64,000 bases of DNA from Plazaster borealis (taxonomy: Eukaryota > Echinodermata > Asteroidea > Forcipulatida > Labidiasteridae), in the NCBI GenBank assembly GCA_021014325.1, contig CM037476.1:22232827-22296826 (forward strand), written 5' to 3'. Position numbers and translations under genes: made by a program. Of the stretch, positions 21,965-33,287 are shown in pieces (the stretch's first letter is position 1; every line of letters begins with the position of its first letter). Below the pieces are notes generated by a model, which did no database searches, was not told the origin of the DNA, and saw only the letters and a list, made by a program, of their open reading frames with translations.

Positions 21965-22310
21965 CTAAAACCCAAGCTGACAAAATAGTCGCAGACTGTT
22001 ATGTTTTGTGTGATCAACCATACATGTACATGAAATAACAAACCTGTGAAAATTTGGGCTTAATCTGTTGTGTGAGTCAGGAGAAAATAGTGAAAAACCA
22101 TTCACAATTTTTACCATGTAAACACATACAGGTTTTCAGATACAATTTTCTTAAAATATGAGTATGACCTCATTTCAGAGGGAAATAGTTCAAAAAAAAT
22201 AAAAGTTCTAATATGAACTTCATTATCAGTAAGCTTTCAGACTAAAAATAAACAAGTATTTTTATATCCTTGCCAATCCTGTAAAATACCTTTAAAAGGC
22301 ATCACATTTT
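21965..22310. repeat. Family C-related repeat
   Basis: Contains 'gaaataacaaacctgtgaaa', 'atttgggcttaatctg', 'cacatacaggttttcaga' and 'atcagtaagctttcagac'. The right end 'aatacctttaaaaggc' resembles family A/B termini. Confidence 0.45.
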
Positions 22311-22565
22311 TCTCAAGGAGAGGCCTGTTTTGAATATAGTTGGGAAAACTGCTACATGTGATCTCCCCCTTGAAACATACCATCATGATTAATGATCATA
22401 TAGGATGATATGATGTCATTGACCCCCATTGCCAATGCACTTCATCTTGTCTTTACATGTATTTATGTCAAGTACCAGACAGGTCTGTCAAGTACATGTA
22501 CCAGGGAGGTCTGTCAATTATGAGAGCTGATGATGGGTAAAAGAAGGATTCAAGCAGGATTAAAC

Positions 22566-22881
22566 CAGGGTTCTCCCCATATGCACAAGCTAGCGGGCCC
22601 ATATGCGCGTATTGCGTGCCGATACGCGCAAATTTCGTGCCGATACGCGCAAAATTCGTCCGATACGCAAAAACATATATCATTTTATTTTCACAAAAAA
22701 CAGCAGAGAAAAACATGTAGAATGCTCCAGATTGCACAGTAGGGCTTTTAAAACCAAGAAAAAACAACAAGTAGAAAACATTCCAAAGACCTTGTTTCAA
22801 TTCAGCGTGCTTCGGCCAAACATCAAACAATTTTGGTCCAGAATGCCCCACAGTTTTGAAAAATCCTGGGGAGAACCCTGT
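22566..22881 (+). mobile_element. Family H element (complete)
   Basis: Begins CAGGGTTCTCCCCATATGC and ends with GGGGAGAACCCTG. Inside, the unit 'cgtgccgatacgcgcaaatt' is repeated, followed by 'gaatgctccagattgcacag' and 'ttcagcgtgcttcggccaaa'. CAGGG/CCCTG ends are common in hAT elements, but an 8-bp target duplication could not be confirmed here (gattaaac versus taaacatg). Confidence 0.7.
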
Positions 22882-22957
22882 AAACATGTCAAAGGAATGA
22901 ACATCATTTCAATAGACGTTAAATTGTGTTTGGGATAAAGAATACTATTCCACGTGT

Positions 22958-23105
22958 TACAGGGCTCATATTTGGGGGGAAAAATCCACAAGATCACAGG
23001 GCTTTTTGCTCAAAATGTTTACTGGACCAGAATTGATTTTACAAGACCAGAATCAAAATGAGAAAAAACTTTCTGACACAGAGTTAAAACATGCATTTTA
23101 TTCCT
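22958..23105 (+). repeat. Family I partial copy
   Basis: 'acagggctcatatttggggg', 'aaatccacaagatcacaggg' and 'gtttactggaccagaattg', then a truncated remainder. Confidence 0.55.
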
Positions 23106-23135
23106 CATTATTTTGTCTTTATGGATACACTGTTA

Positions 23136-23639
23136 GGCCACATAAAAAAAAAATTGTTGATCGTCCCTGCCCGACTCTACGAAACACCCCGACCTTTTTA
23201 AACAAACAAAATTATATATATTTTTTAAATCATAAAAAACAGTCTTTTCAATGATCTTTTCAGTCAAATGTGGCCCCCAGATTTTTCAGCTCATATTTTT
23301 TCAAAATCTATAGGTTGGAAAATTTGTTTGAAGAAAGGTTATTTCATGTTGGCAAAAACAAGAATAATTCTTCAAATATTTACTTACATGTACATGTAGG
23401 CTACAATGCATTTTAGTTTTTTGAAAATGTTTACAGAAAATGTCATCTACATGTAGGAGTTAAATGGGTTTAACAAAACAACAAACCCTTTATAGTGATT
23501 GTGATGATTTCTTTATTCTTTATTTTATATTTTGCCATGTCAATAAAAGGAAAAAAACAAAAAAACCAACGCCCTCCCACCCCCACTTCCCCGCTCCCCC
23601 GGAAAAAAGGATGTTCAATTATTTGTATTTTATGTGGCC
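23136..23639. mobile_element. PIF/Harbinger-like MITE, family J, TTA target duplication
   Basis: Begins GGCCACATAAAAAAAAAATT and ends with the complement 'attttatgtggcc', flanked by TTA at 23133-23135 and 23640-23642. The subterminal 'gatcgtccctgcc' parallels 'gctcgtccggac' in the 10120 copy. No transposase present. Confidence 0.75.
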
Positions 23640-23739
23640 TTAAATACATGTACTTCATTACTCTCCATCTGATGAGTAAACATTATGCCAGTCTGCCACC
23701 AGACCATGAAGTCTACAGGCATCCTGAGCACTCTACCAT

Positions 23740-23762
23740 GGATGTGTGTGTGTGTGTGTGTT
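23740..23762. repeat. (TG)n microsatellite
   Basis: About ten TG dinucleotides in 'gatgtgtgtgtgtgtgtgtg'. Confidence 0.9.
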
Positions 23763-23937
23763 CCTAATTTTCATTTGTATCATTATCAGTCATCATCATG
23801 ATTGGGCTGGATCGTCCTTGGGCAGCATGTTGCATTACATGTAGATTGAACATGTTGGAGCTTCAAATGAAAGTCCTACATTGTACATGTGCAAAGGGCG
23901 TTCGTCAGCAATCGTGACATTACATGTACTATACTAT

Positions 23938-24337
23938 TTTACACCGGACCGCAGGCCCGAGGCCAGTGATTTTAGCCCCGGGCCAGTAAACTCATGACCT
24001 GACGGGTCAGGCAGTCTTGTGTTTTTCAATTGAATAATAATACCTCAATGTGTAATCTTTAACAGAAAGAAATGATGTTCAAATGTGGACTTTGAGTCTG
24101 GTAATACAATTCCATTGAGTATCAAAATATACTAACCCAAAACCAAATGAGATAGGCCCTAATCTTCTCTTAAATGCTTGTTCAAATACCAAAAAATGTA
24201 CTAATAAACTCTGTAGAGAGCTCTTTCTTCTGAAGATTCTGGTCTGGTAAGATAAATTCTGCTCCAGTAAACATTTTGAGCTACATGTACAAGCCCTGTG
24301 GTCTTGTGGAATTTTACGCCAAATTCGATCCCTGATA
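23938..24337. repeat. Dispersed repeat, family I (near full length)
   Basis: 'acaccggaccgcaggcccga', 'gggccagtaaactcatga', 'caattgaataataatacctc', 'gcttgttcaaata', 'tgctccagtaaacattttg', 'gccctgtggtcttgtgga' and 'caaattcgatccctg'. Confidence 0.7.
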
Positions 24338-24371
24338 CTTGTACAACGTGTATGTACTGTAGTATGTACCG

Positions 24372-24685
24372 TAGTTGTACAAGGCTCAAAATGTACACTG
24401 GACTGCAGGCCTGAGGCCAGTGATTTTAGAGTTGGGCAAGTAAACTCACGAGTCCGGTTTGTTTGTTTACTTGATGTCATTTGCAGTAAAACGTAACCCA
24501 TGTGACTTTAAGTAAAATAGTTTTTCTCTCGGTCTTAGTGCTTGTTCAAATCAAAATATGTTAAAAATGTGCAGAAAGTTGTTTTCATTGTGGTTTTGGT
24601 TTTGTCAAAAAACTTCTGGCCCAGTAAGCATTTTGAGCTATTTTGTTTTGTTTTGTTGATTTTGCCCTGAAATTCAAGCCCTTGT
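24372..24685. repeat. Dispersed repeat, family I, second tandem copy
   Basis: Follows the preceding copy within about 35 bp: 'acaaggctcaaaatg', 'cactggactgcaggcctgag', 'gcttgttcaaatcaaaatat', 'ctggcccagtaagcattttg' and 'gaaattcaagccct'. Confidence 0.65.
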
Positions 24686-24785
24686 ATATTTTGGTATCAG
24701 AAGCTGCCATGCACGTATGCACCTTTTTTGTTCTCTTTTTTTCTGAAGAATGCATATTTTATCGCAGTCAGTGTACACTATACAT

Positions 24786-24822
24786 GTACCAGGGTTCTGC
24801 CCAGGATTTCTTTAGTGCTGGA
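24786..24822 (+). repeat. Family H end fragment
   Basis: 'accagggttctgcccaggat' then ttctttagtgctgg resembles the CAGGGTTCTCCCCAGGATTT terminus. Confidence 0.4.
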
Positions 24823-25441
24823 AAATGGCCAAGTCAATTTCCTTTCGATCGTGCATGGAGTGGTTACACACGTGCGCCCTGCAGCTGTGACTTGAATGTA
24901 CCGCCATGGGAAAACACTTTACAGCAACTATAGCATGGTGCTTACTCTGCAATTCATTTTCCGTTGTATTAAACGCTATAGAATAGGGTACGCAACATGA
25001 TGAAACTGGTATCATGTTATTCGAAGCGTTTAGCTACAATCAGCGTGACTGGAAACCATTGCGAAATCAATGCGAGTTTCGTTGGATATACATGTAATGT
25101 ACATCGTACAGGCGTGAGGGATGCTCGATCCTGGATCATTCAAATAGACTCAAACCAAAGAAGGAGGGTACTCGAAACTTTGGATGAAGCTTTTTACTGG
25201 TAAATAAATTTTTTTACACGATGTTCAAAATATTTTGAAGGAAATGGTCAAAAAAGGAAAATGTGCGAAATAATTCTGCTAGTGGTGGTCGGGAATCATG
25301 AGTCAGAACCCTGATGTACCCTATGCAGTGTGTTGTTTGTTGTTCACATGTTAAGAATTGTGGATTTACAATTTGTAATAATTTTGTCATGCCTTCCCCA
25401 CCCCCTTTTCTCATAAATGCAGAAGTCTAAAACCAGTCACC

Positions 25442-25709
25442 ATGCCATTGGTCAAACGAGAAATTGAGCCGGTCAACTTGAGCCGCGGGGTCATCTCCCA
25501 GGGCATCTCCAACGAGTTAGAGTGCGTCACCAACACCACGCTCGCCGGTATCATCCGCCAGCTGAGTAACCTGAGCAAGCATGCCGAGGACATCTTCGGC
25601 GATCTGTACAACGAGGCCAACGGGCTGTGTCGGAGGTCAAACTCACTCCAGGATCGTATCGATAGACTGTCCGTCAAGGTGAAACAGCTTGACGCGACGA
25701 GAGATGATG
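25442..25709 (+). CDS. WASF: WASF exon 1: WAVE homology domain N-terminus (residues 1-89)
   Basis: Starts [10 protein letters not shown], the hallmark N-terminus of WAVE proteins. It continues through [18 protein letters not shown] and [13 protein letters not shown] to [20 protein letters not shown]. In known WAVE complexes these helices bundle with ABI and BRK1 (HSPC300). The acceptor is 'tctcataaatgcag' ending at 25422, leaving 19 bases of leader (ending gtcaccATGC) before the start codon. That leader is open in the same frame upstream. The donor is GATG|GTAAGA at 25710, phase 1. The longer ORF beyond the donor is intron read-through. The ATG was chosen because it gives the conserved start. 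Confidence 0.96.
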
Positions 25710-27014
25710 GTAAGACGACCAATTCCTGCCAACTGCTCCATGCTTTTTTGCCTGCTCTTGTCTCACTGTCCTAGAAATGATCTTTTTTTATGCATTTTGT
25801 TTCTTGTTATGCTTGGTTTTTGTTTATGATGAGTTTACTTTTTAGTGGTGTGGGGGGGGGGTGGATTGTCAATCATTTGATGACAGACATCGTTTGGTAA
25901 AAGCATTGGGAACTTAAGTTCCTTGAAGCTACATGTAATGTACATGTACTCGTGCAATGCTCTGCTTGCTCTGTTTTCATTTCAGGATAATTGAGGTCAA
26001 ATTCCTGTTTGTGAAATTGCACTCATCTTCCATTATCTATCTATTAGAAAGTGAGTGCAGCACAAAACTATAATTTGTCCTAAGAACCCCTCTTCAAGGC
26101 ATCGATTCTTAAATGTACGCATATTTGTACTATGTTCGTACATGTATGATATTGCTATCAATTAATGTGAGGACTTTCCTTTATCCAAATGTGAGGACAC
26201 AACAATACATAGGATTCCAATGTGAGGACAGCATTGTTCCTTATGTGTGCCTTTGTTCTACTGTCCCCTCTCTGCTGATAATACCATGCCATGGACATGG
26301 ACATGGACATGTACACATGTATAAAAAGATACCATAATACTGTACATACTATACCATACATACATGTACACGTGTATGTGTACATGTATCATATCATATT
26401 AAACTTTTTGCCAAGTGTTTAAAATCCCATGTACACATGTATGATGTGGTACAAAACATGTACAAATGTATGTTCGACGTACAGAGTGTTACTTAAATGA
26501 AAATTGCGAATTGCGAATTGCGCAAAAAAAAAAAAAAAAATTGTGTATTAGTTTTTGACTTCATATCAAATTCACAAAAATCTTCTTGGTAACACCATTT
26601 AGGATGCCCCAGATTGCACAGTAGGGCTTTTAAAACCAAAGATAAAAACAAAGTAAAAACATTCAGAGGACCCCATTTCAATTAAGCGTGCTCAGGCCAA
26701 ACTTCCAAAATTTAGAGTCCAAAACGCCCAACAGTTTTTGACAAATCCTGGTGAGGACGCTGCATTCCCTTTAAGTCAAATTGTTTATTCAGGCTAGGTG
26801 ATCTTTTCACAGCTTGACCAAATCTCACAATCAATCTAGATATGTGTAGACTCCCTCCCCACGCAGACATCTTAGATGGCGTCAAAAGTTGACTGACCCC
26901 AATTACTATCGGACACCTTGTACAACCACAAGACATAGTCAACGCTGAAGGGGGTGTTCATCCTCAGACACAGATCATATCAGTCTTGTGTCATTATAGA
27001 CTTGGACTGGTCAA
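25710..27014. other. WASF intron 1, proximal part
   Basis: Donor followed by AT-rich sequence with a G-run at 25850 and many TACATGTA/TACACATGTA phrases (26100-26470), including 'catggacatggacatg' at 26288. A decayed family H copy lies at 26523-26760. No further exon seen. Confidence 0.6.
26523..26760 (+). repeat. Family H fragment (right two-thirds)
   Basis: Starts at an A-run, then 'ccagattgcacagtagggct', 'aattaagcgtgctcaggcca', 'acgcccaacagtttttgaca' and 'aatcctggtgagga'. The left CAGGG end is missing. Confidence 0.6.
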
Positions 27015-27118
27015 AGGTACATTGTACTACATCTGGCAGCACCTGGTCAGGCAGGTACATGTACATGTATCTGGCGTTTTTTACGAGCCTTGAATTTTGA
27101 CGTCAGATGTTCATGCCT
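27015..27118 (+). repeat. Fragment of repeat X (also flanking the U3 region)
   Basis: 'ggtacattgtactacatctg', 'ctggcgttttttacgagcct' and 'tgacgtcagatgttcatgcc' match the inner ends of the inverted pair at 53.9-54.0 and 63.4-63.5 kb. This shows that X is a dispersed family. Confidence 0.6.
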
Positions 27119-27488
27119 TTATAGACTGTGCAAGTCTCGCGGGTATTAGAACTTCCGGGACCAAACAAGTTGGTCCGAATCACATTTTTACGTGTTAGCG
27201 ATTCGGTTTCTTCAAATGCTTAGCCATGAATTTATAAGCCTATTGAATGTAAAATATAATTTTACAAATTAACAAAGAAAACCCAAGAGTAACACCGGTT
27301 ACTTGCAAACAATTGCAAATTTTGCCCAACTGGTGTTCTCCAATCTCCAAAACTCACCTCAAGTCAAGGTGAACTTTGCTTTTTTTCTCAACAAGTAGAC
27401 ACTGTAAGAATTCAGCTGAAACTTTCACAGGTGACTTTTAATTGATTGTATCTTTCTTGATAATTTTGCAAACTGTACATAAAGACCC

Positions 27489-27815
27489 AGGGTTCTCCCC
27501 ATGCACAAGGTAGCACATGTACCTGGCATGTCTGGCCGATATGTGATTTGCGTGTACACAAATTTTTGCCGATATGCAAAAAAAACCACCAAAAAACCCC
27601 ACACTTATTATTATTATTTTTTTTCCCCACAAAAAACATCAAGAGAAAACCATAGAATGCTCCAGATTGCACAGTAGGGCTTTTACAACCAAGTTAAACA
27701 CCAAGGAAACATTTTGAAGACCTTGTTTCAATTCAGCGTGCTTCGGCCAAACTTCAGCAATTTGGGTCCAGAATGCCCCGGAGTTTTGAAAAAAACCTGA
27801 AGAGAACCCTGTATG
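27489..27815 (+). mobile_element. Family H element nested in family N
   Basis: CAGGGTTCTCCCCATGCAC to AGAGAACCCTG, with 'ctccagattgcacagtaggg' and 'ttcagcgtgcttcggccaaa' as in the 22566 copy. Confidence 0.75.
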
Positions 27816-28291
27816 ACCCTACCTTTAAAGAAAAAAAAATCTGGAGGAGTATCCGGTTGTTAAGTATGGAATGTTTCAGCTTTGAGCTACAATATAAACT
27901 TGTTCTTTGAGCTCTAGACATGACATCGATGCGTTCAATGAAGAGGAAATCCTATTATGACATGATATTTGGTGAGAAGTGTACTGTTCCAACCGGTCTA
28001 CCATACACGTCTGCAGCATACATTGTAAATAACGTGTGCATACATGTACAATACACTTCAGGCACCCATGTAAGAGGCAGAGTTTGATAATGTTGTCTCT
28101 CTAGCATGCTTAGTCCAGGAATTATTGTCAAACGTACCGCAGAATTTGTTTCAAACCATTATTCATGTTATTCGGCAGGAAATTTGTTGCGTATTATATG
28201 TATTCTCGTGGATGAGAAATTTCAAACTTTTATCTGAATTCAGTTTTTAAAAGTTTGTCTGTTAAAAAAGTTGCTGCTATTTTCTACATAG

Positions 28292-28326
28292 GCCTGCGTT
28301 GATCATGACGACAGTCCCCTTTAAAA
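28292..28326. repeat. Lone right end of family M
   Basis: 'ggcctgcgttgatcatgacg' then acagtcccctttaaaa matches the right arm of 20488-20669 with no left arm nearby. Confidence 0.6.
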
Positions 28327-29039
28327 GCATTGGCATGATTGGGCCAGTAAACCCCTCAACTCAACAAGTCCTGTACACCAAACATTTTTTGTATAAAATA
28401 GAAATTCCTCCAAATAGACTTGACCTACGTTTCCGGTGTCCTGTAAACAATTTAAGAATTTTGCCCAACTGACGTTCATGTTATCATTGCACCTACATTG
28501 TACATGTACATTCATGTACATGTACATGTATGTAATGGTCGCACAAGTTCTGGCGTGATTGATAAATGGGTTTTCTAAAAAGTAAGCATCTTTTTGTCGC
28601 AAGTTTTAATTTTGCTTCAATGTTTATTTTAACAAATTATTTGTATGAAATCAAAATCAAAATTTTATTTTACAAATTGCTTTAGGTGTATTTATTTTAA
28701 AGAATTTGGAGAACTTAACAAGAAAAAGTTAACTACATAAAAAAAAGTATTCGCTCGAGCTGTTTTCTCGTTTTCGATACGCGCGAGACTTGCACAGTCT
28801 ATTCAAAGGTCTCCTTGAGACAAGAGCTTGTTTCAAGATCAATCATAAATCATGTAATTGTTTGTTTCTGTTTCCATTTATTTTTGTTTTTGTTTGCTGT
28901 GAAGCGCTCTATTCTTCATGTACAGTAGCGCTCAGAATTCTTTGTACATACATGTACTTACATGTATTATTATTATAAATTTTTTAAATTGTATGTACAT
29001 GTGTAAACATAATAATGTAATACAATATGTATGATGTAA

Positions 29040-29525
29040 GGCCGCGTAAAAAAAAAACATGTTTATCGTCCGGGTTCCTGAAAAAAAGGAAGCGGTAGGT
29101 TTTTTTTATTTTTTCAAGATGGCCGCCATTCTTTTTAAAATTTCAAAACAACCATTGTTTTTTCCACTGTTCAACACACAATAATGAAAGAGACATGTTA
29201 GACCAGACATTGAACATGTTTACAATGGTTTTATTTAATACATGTACAGTAGTTTGTTCAGTAAAACCCCTGCTGTAGCTCACTTTCACAAGAATTTAAA
29301 ATGTACATTGTAATGTGTAACTAAACAATCTGTTTTTAACCGTGTAACCGGCACAGGCTTTAGTTCTGACTTTACAAGTATTTTAATTTCTGATATTGTA
29401 TATCAGTTGACATTTTATGGTTTTTAAATCTCATTTTGAATTGGTAAAAATAAAGATAAAATCCATGCGGTCCCTCCTAAAAGGAAGCGGGCGGGGACGC
29501 TAAACATGTTTATTTTCTACCTCGC
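29040..29525. mobile_element. Family J-related MITE (diverged)
   Basis: Left GGCCGCGTAAAAAAAAAACA then 'tgtttatcgtccggg'; right 'gcggggacgctaaacatgtt' then 'tattttctacctcgcc'. The interior has 'ttcaagatggccgccattc', as in the 10120 copy. The flanks (TAA, TGA) are no longer a clean target duplication. Confidence 0.6.
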
Positions 29526-29932
29526 CTGATGTGTACTATATCATACAATTGATTAAGTACAAACATTTTATGTTATTGTTATGTGCACACACACTTGTAT
29601 GCAGCAATCGTTTGTGTAGTTGTATATGTGGCCATTGACATTGTGGCCTTGTGAATGAGAAGGTTCACCTGTGTTTTTCAATTCGGTTTTTTTTATTTTT
29701 ATAAACTTCACTTAACTGTTTTGATTATTTATTAAGGAAACCTGGCATTGAGAACTGACATAAATAAACACAGTAATTGCATTTCTATAAAAAAGGAATG
29801 TGTAGTCTGGTCGTGGGGGGGGGGGGGGGAGACAATGAACAGGTGCGCAGTGGATAGTGGATTTTATGCACATTGAAACATTTTATGTGCAGTCTGCCTT
29901 TGACTATTTAAGTTCTGCATACAGGATTCTCC

Positions 29933-30050
29933 CCAGGATTTGTCAAAACTGGACCCATATTTTTTGAAGTTTTGCCAAAGCACGCTGATTTGAAACTATA
30001 GGTCTTTGGAATGTTCTTTTACTTGGTGTTTAGGCCCTATCGTGGCCTGC
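29933..30050 (+). repeat. Family H fragment
   Basis: 'acaggattctccccaggatt', 'tgccaaagcacgctgatttg' and 'aggtctttggaatgttc'. The right end is lost. Confidence 0.5.
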
Positions 30051-30448
30051 ACTAGTATGTGTTTATTTCCGTATACAGTTATTTTCAAACAGTGTATAAA
30101 ACTTGTTTTGAGGACACAAAAATATTTCCTTGTGTTCCGAGACTACACTTCAATGTAAAACAACAAGCATTGGTTTGAATTGAAACCAAAAGTCGGGAGT
30201 GTTTTATGTAAGTTGCCTTAAATGTCTACATGTAACTGGTGTTACTTGAGAGTTCAAAGTTAGCCTACTACAATGTACATGATGAAACTACTTCCCAGTC
30301 CAACGTGTCCAAGTCCTGTACTTCCTTCCTGTTTTTGACATTTTATAGTTGGGCATGTCAGGCAGTAGATACTCCATAGGCCTACATGTACCCTTCAGAT
30401 TGACATCCCCCATCTGATCATGGTAGGACGTACATATTTTATCAAGCA

Positions 30449-30815
30449 CTTAAAGGCACTGAACATGTTTGAAAATTGTCAAAGACCAGTGTTCTCACTT
30501 GGTGTATCCCAACATATGCATAAAATAACAAGCCTGTGGAAATTTGGGCTCAATTGGTCATCGAAGTTGCAAGGAAATGATGAAAGAAAAAACACCCTTG
30601 TTGTACAAATTTGTGTGCTTTCAGATAGGAATAAAAACTTCTTGCAAGAAGTTTTTATTATTTTAGTGAGAAATTACCCCTTTCTCAAAAACTACATTAC
30701 TTCAGAGGGAGTCGTTTCCTACAATGTTTTACTATCAACAGCTCTCCGTGAAGTTTTTATGCTAGTAAGTTTTTATGTGTTTTGAGTCATTACCAAACGT
30801 GTACGATACCTTTAA
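30449..30815. mobile_element. Terminal-inverted-repeat element, family A
   Basis: CTTAAAGGCACTGAACATG to 'cgtgtacgatacctttaa', with the central 'aacttcttgcaagaagttt' dyad. Its right end overlaps the start of the next family B element in the shared TTTAAAGG. Confidence 0.85.
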
Positions 30816-31258
30816 AGGGATTGTATGTACATGTATGTTTGGTAATTACTCATAAAACTAATGGCAATAAAAACTTACTTGGTAAGAAATGCCGCAGCTT
30901 TTGATACATGTAGTATTTATAAAAGCATTGTTTATAAACATTTCACTTTGAATTGAAGTAATGTGGTTGGAAAAAAGATATTAGTTTTTATCCAAAAAAT
31001 TTGAATCTGAGAAGCGTTTCTGTCAGAACTGTTTCTCAGATTGTGTATTCCATTGCAGATTATTCTTCCTGCGTGGACGTAACCGCTCCAGATTTTCGGC
31101 AGTATGTCAAAAACGCTACGAAAATTTCACAGGTTAGCTTTATGGTAGGCCTATATATCTACAACTATGTACATGTAGGACATGTAGGACATGTAGGACA
31201 TGTAGGATGGAAACAAACAGTGGGTTCCAATCACCAAACGTATATACCTTCCCTTTAA
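30811..31258. repeat. Terminal-inverted-repeat element, family B
   Basis: TTTAAAGGGATTGTATG to 'ccaaacgtatata' then CCTTCCCTTTAA. This copy has gained TACATGTA at 30822 and 30905, TAGGCCTA at 31146, and a 9-bp 'aggacatgt' tandem at 31170-31206 that other family B copies lack. Confidence 0.8.
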
Positions 31259-31665
31259 GAAGCATCTGGTATTTCTGTTACTCACAGTAGACTGTGATTA
31301 AAGGATCGCCAGTGATGGGATACAATTCATCACGTTGCATTCACTGTTTCTAATGAATATATTGCATACATGTATATTGTGGCCGACCGTGCCCAACAAT
31401 CTCACTGTAATTACATGTAGAATTTTGTTATGGATGACTAACAGACTTAAAACCAAATCTACATATATGTGTAATTTTTTGCAAATCCTCCGTTTTGAGG
31501 CTCTTTGTCCGTTTTTCGTTCAATTTCCTATTTTCCTCTCAGCTTGTGAAAAAAGCAATTGCTAAAAAGCTTTTTCTAAGCATCAGCAGGTGCAGTGCAA
31601 ATCTGTGAATTCCATATTAAAATTGTTTAAAAGTCCCCAATTTGAATTGTTAATGTTTTATGCAT

Positions 31666-31735
31666 GTTAGGCCTGGAATTACACAGAGGCCATTACACAG
31701 GCCATGGCCTCTGTTGCTGCCCAGGTCTCCGCCTT
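31666..31735 (+). repeat. Unexpanded relative of the 21-bp minisatellite
   Basis: 'aggcctggaattacacagag' and 'catggcctctgttgctgccc' then aggtct parallel the entry into the array at 16854 ('aggcctggaattatacagtc' then 'cttggcctctgttgccctgg'). Only one unit is present here. Confidence 0.6.
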
Positions 31736-31885
31736 GACAAGGTTTTAGCCAGGATTTGGTAAAAGGGTGTCCAAATTTGCTGGAAATTTTAAAACTGGGT
31801 GTCCAAATTGTTCACTTACAATACATTTACATAGTACATGTATGATAGATAAAACAGGGTGTCCAAAAGACACCCAGACACCAGT
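31736..31885 (+). repeat. Dispersed repeat, family E copy
   Basis: 'aaggttttagccaggatttg', 'aaaactgggtgtccaaattg' and 'acagggtgtccaaaagacac', as at 19285. Confidence 0.65.
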
Positions 31886-32142
31886 TTTGTATGAATGCAC
31901 TGGTATTTAAAACAAATTATACGAAATTGTTAAAAAGTTTTGAGACCTGCATCCACCAATGCTCAAATAGTAGCAAGCTTAAAACTGTTACATTTGGATT
32001 TGACACAAGATGATTTTATCTCATATGCATTCAAATTTGTGTCCGTTAAAATCTTCATTTTGAGGAATTGTAACAACGACTCTGTATATACAGTTTTGTA
32101 AATTGTACAGTTTTCATTTCCTTGCAGTTCAGCGGAAGTATG

Positions 32143-32295
32143 GCTGTTTTCGAAACCACAGCTTTGGCTTCAGGCTCCATCTTGGGCTCTGCATGCCTGT
32201 TTGTAACCCCTTAAGGACAGCACACATTTTCTAAATATCTTTCTGGAAGCCAAGCCCCAGCCCAAGCCCAAGCCTTGGTTTTGCAAACGGCCTAT
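32143..32295. mobile_element. Foldback element, family F
   Basis: Left 'tggctgttttcgaaaccaca' then gctttggctt; right 'cccaagcccaagccttggtt' then ttgcaaacggcc. Ends TGG/CGGCCTA are similar to the copy at 50549. Confidence 0.65.
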
Positions 32296-32867
32296 GCTTA
32301 CATTTGTAGTGTTCCGTCCCGGAACAGAGTCAGCTTTTATACATGAAAAAATTGTTGACCTGGCAAAGGAAAAGTTCATTTACATGTAGTTTACAAAACT
32401 AGAGGGGATGCTAACATTAAAATTTTAGGGGTACATGTAGATACACTGACATTAATACATTATAATTCTGTTTACTTTGTATTTTAATCATTTCTGGTGG
32501 CATTGGTGCTTGGTAAAATGGCTTTCTATATAATACAACAATTGCATCTTTTTCTCCCTTCATGCTTTCCCATCTTGCTCTTGCTTTCCTATATTTCCTT
32601 CGCTCCTTTTCATTCTCACTTTCCCTTCCAACCATCTACACCTTTCTCCCATCTCCATCTTTCTCCTTCTCTTTATCCAATTTTGACTCGCCACCACAAC
32701 TGTTAACATCTTTCTCGTATCTTCTTTGCTCCTCTCTTCAAATGCCTATCCATCCCCCTTGCTTTCCCATCTTGCCATCACTCCTCTTTATTCCAACTTT
32801 CTCTACCTACCATTTACACCTTTCTTCCATCTCCATCTTTCTCCATCTCCTTTTTCTCCACCTTTCT

Positions 32868-33215
32868 CCATGTATCTTTCTTACTACTTCTGCATCCTTC
32901 TTACTATTTCTGCATCTTTCTTACTACTTCTGCATCTTTCTTACTACTTCTGCATCTTTCTTACTACTTCTGCATCTTTCTTACTACATGTACTTCTGCA
33001 TCTTTCTTACTACTTCTGCATCTTTCGTACTACTTCTGCATCTTTCGTACTACTTCTGCATCTTTCTTACTACTTCTGCATCTTTCTCACTACTTCTGCA
33101 TCTTTCTCACTACTTCTGCATCTTTCTCACTACTTCTGCATCTTTCTTACTACTTCTGCATCTTTCTTACTACTTCTGCATCTTTCTTACTACTTCTACA
33201 TCTTTCTTTCTACTT
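32868..33215 (+). repeat. 20-bp pyrimidine-rich minisatellite, about 17 copies
   Basis: The unit ttactacttctgcatctttc repeats almost perfectly. Variants have cgtac or tcac in place of ttac, and one copy has TACATGTA at 32985. It ends about 70 bp before the exon 2a acceptor, is in the sense strand of WASF intron 1, and lengthens an existing CT-rich zone (32560-32870). Each unit offers a UACUAC branch-point-like and UCUUUC/CUUCU polypyrimidine-type sequence. The 289- and 239-codon ORFs through it are by-products that read into exon 2a. Confidence 0.93.
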
Positions 33216-33287
33216 CTTATTGTTCTATATTTTGCATCACTTTCTGCTGCTCTCCTCTCTTCTGCACACCTCGCAACCATCCCGCAG

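Larger units (their letters stand above)
27121..28802. mobile_element. Terminal-inverted-repeat element, family N (1.7 kb)
   Basis: Left end ATAGACTGTGCAAGTCTCGC, right end GCGAGACTTGCACAGTCTAT. The subterminal A/T-rich zones are loosely complementary. It contains a complete family H copy (27489-27815) and a lone family M right end (28292-28326), so it is older than those insertions. No transposase ORF remains. Shorter relatives are at 56307-56980 and 36511-36662. Confidence 0.7.

Noticed and set aside
22566..22881. Confident assignment of family H to hAT
   Set aside because: CAGGG/CCCTG ends fit, but the 8-bp target duplication expected for hAT could not be seen at the complete copies.
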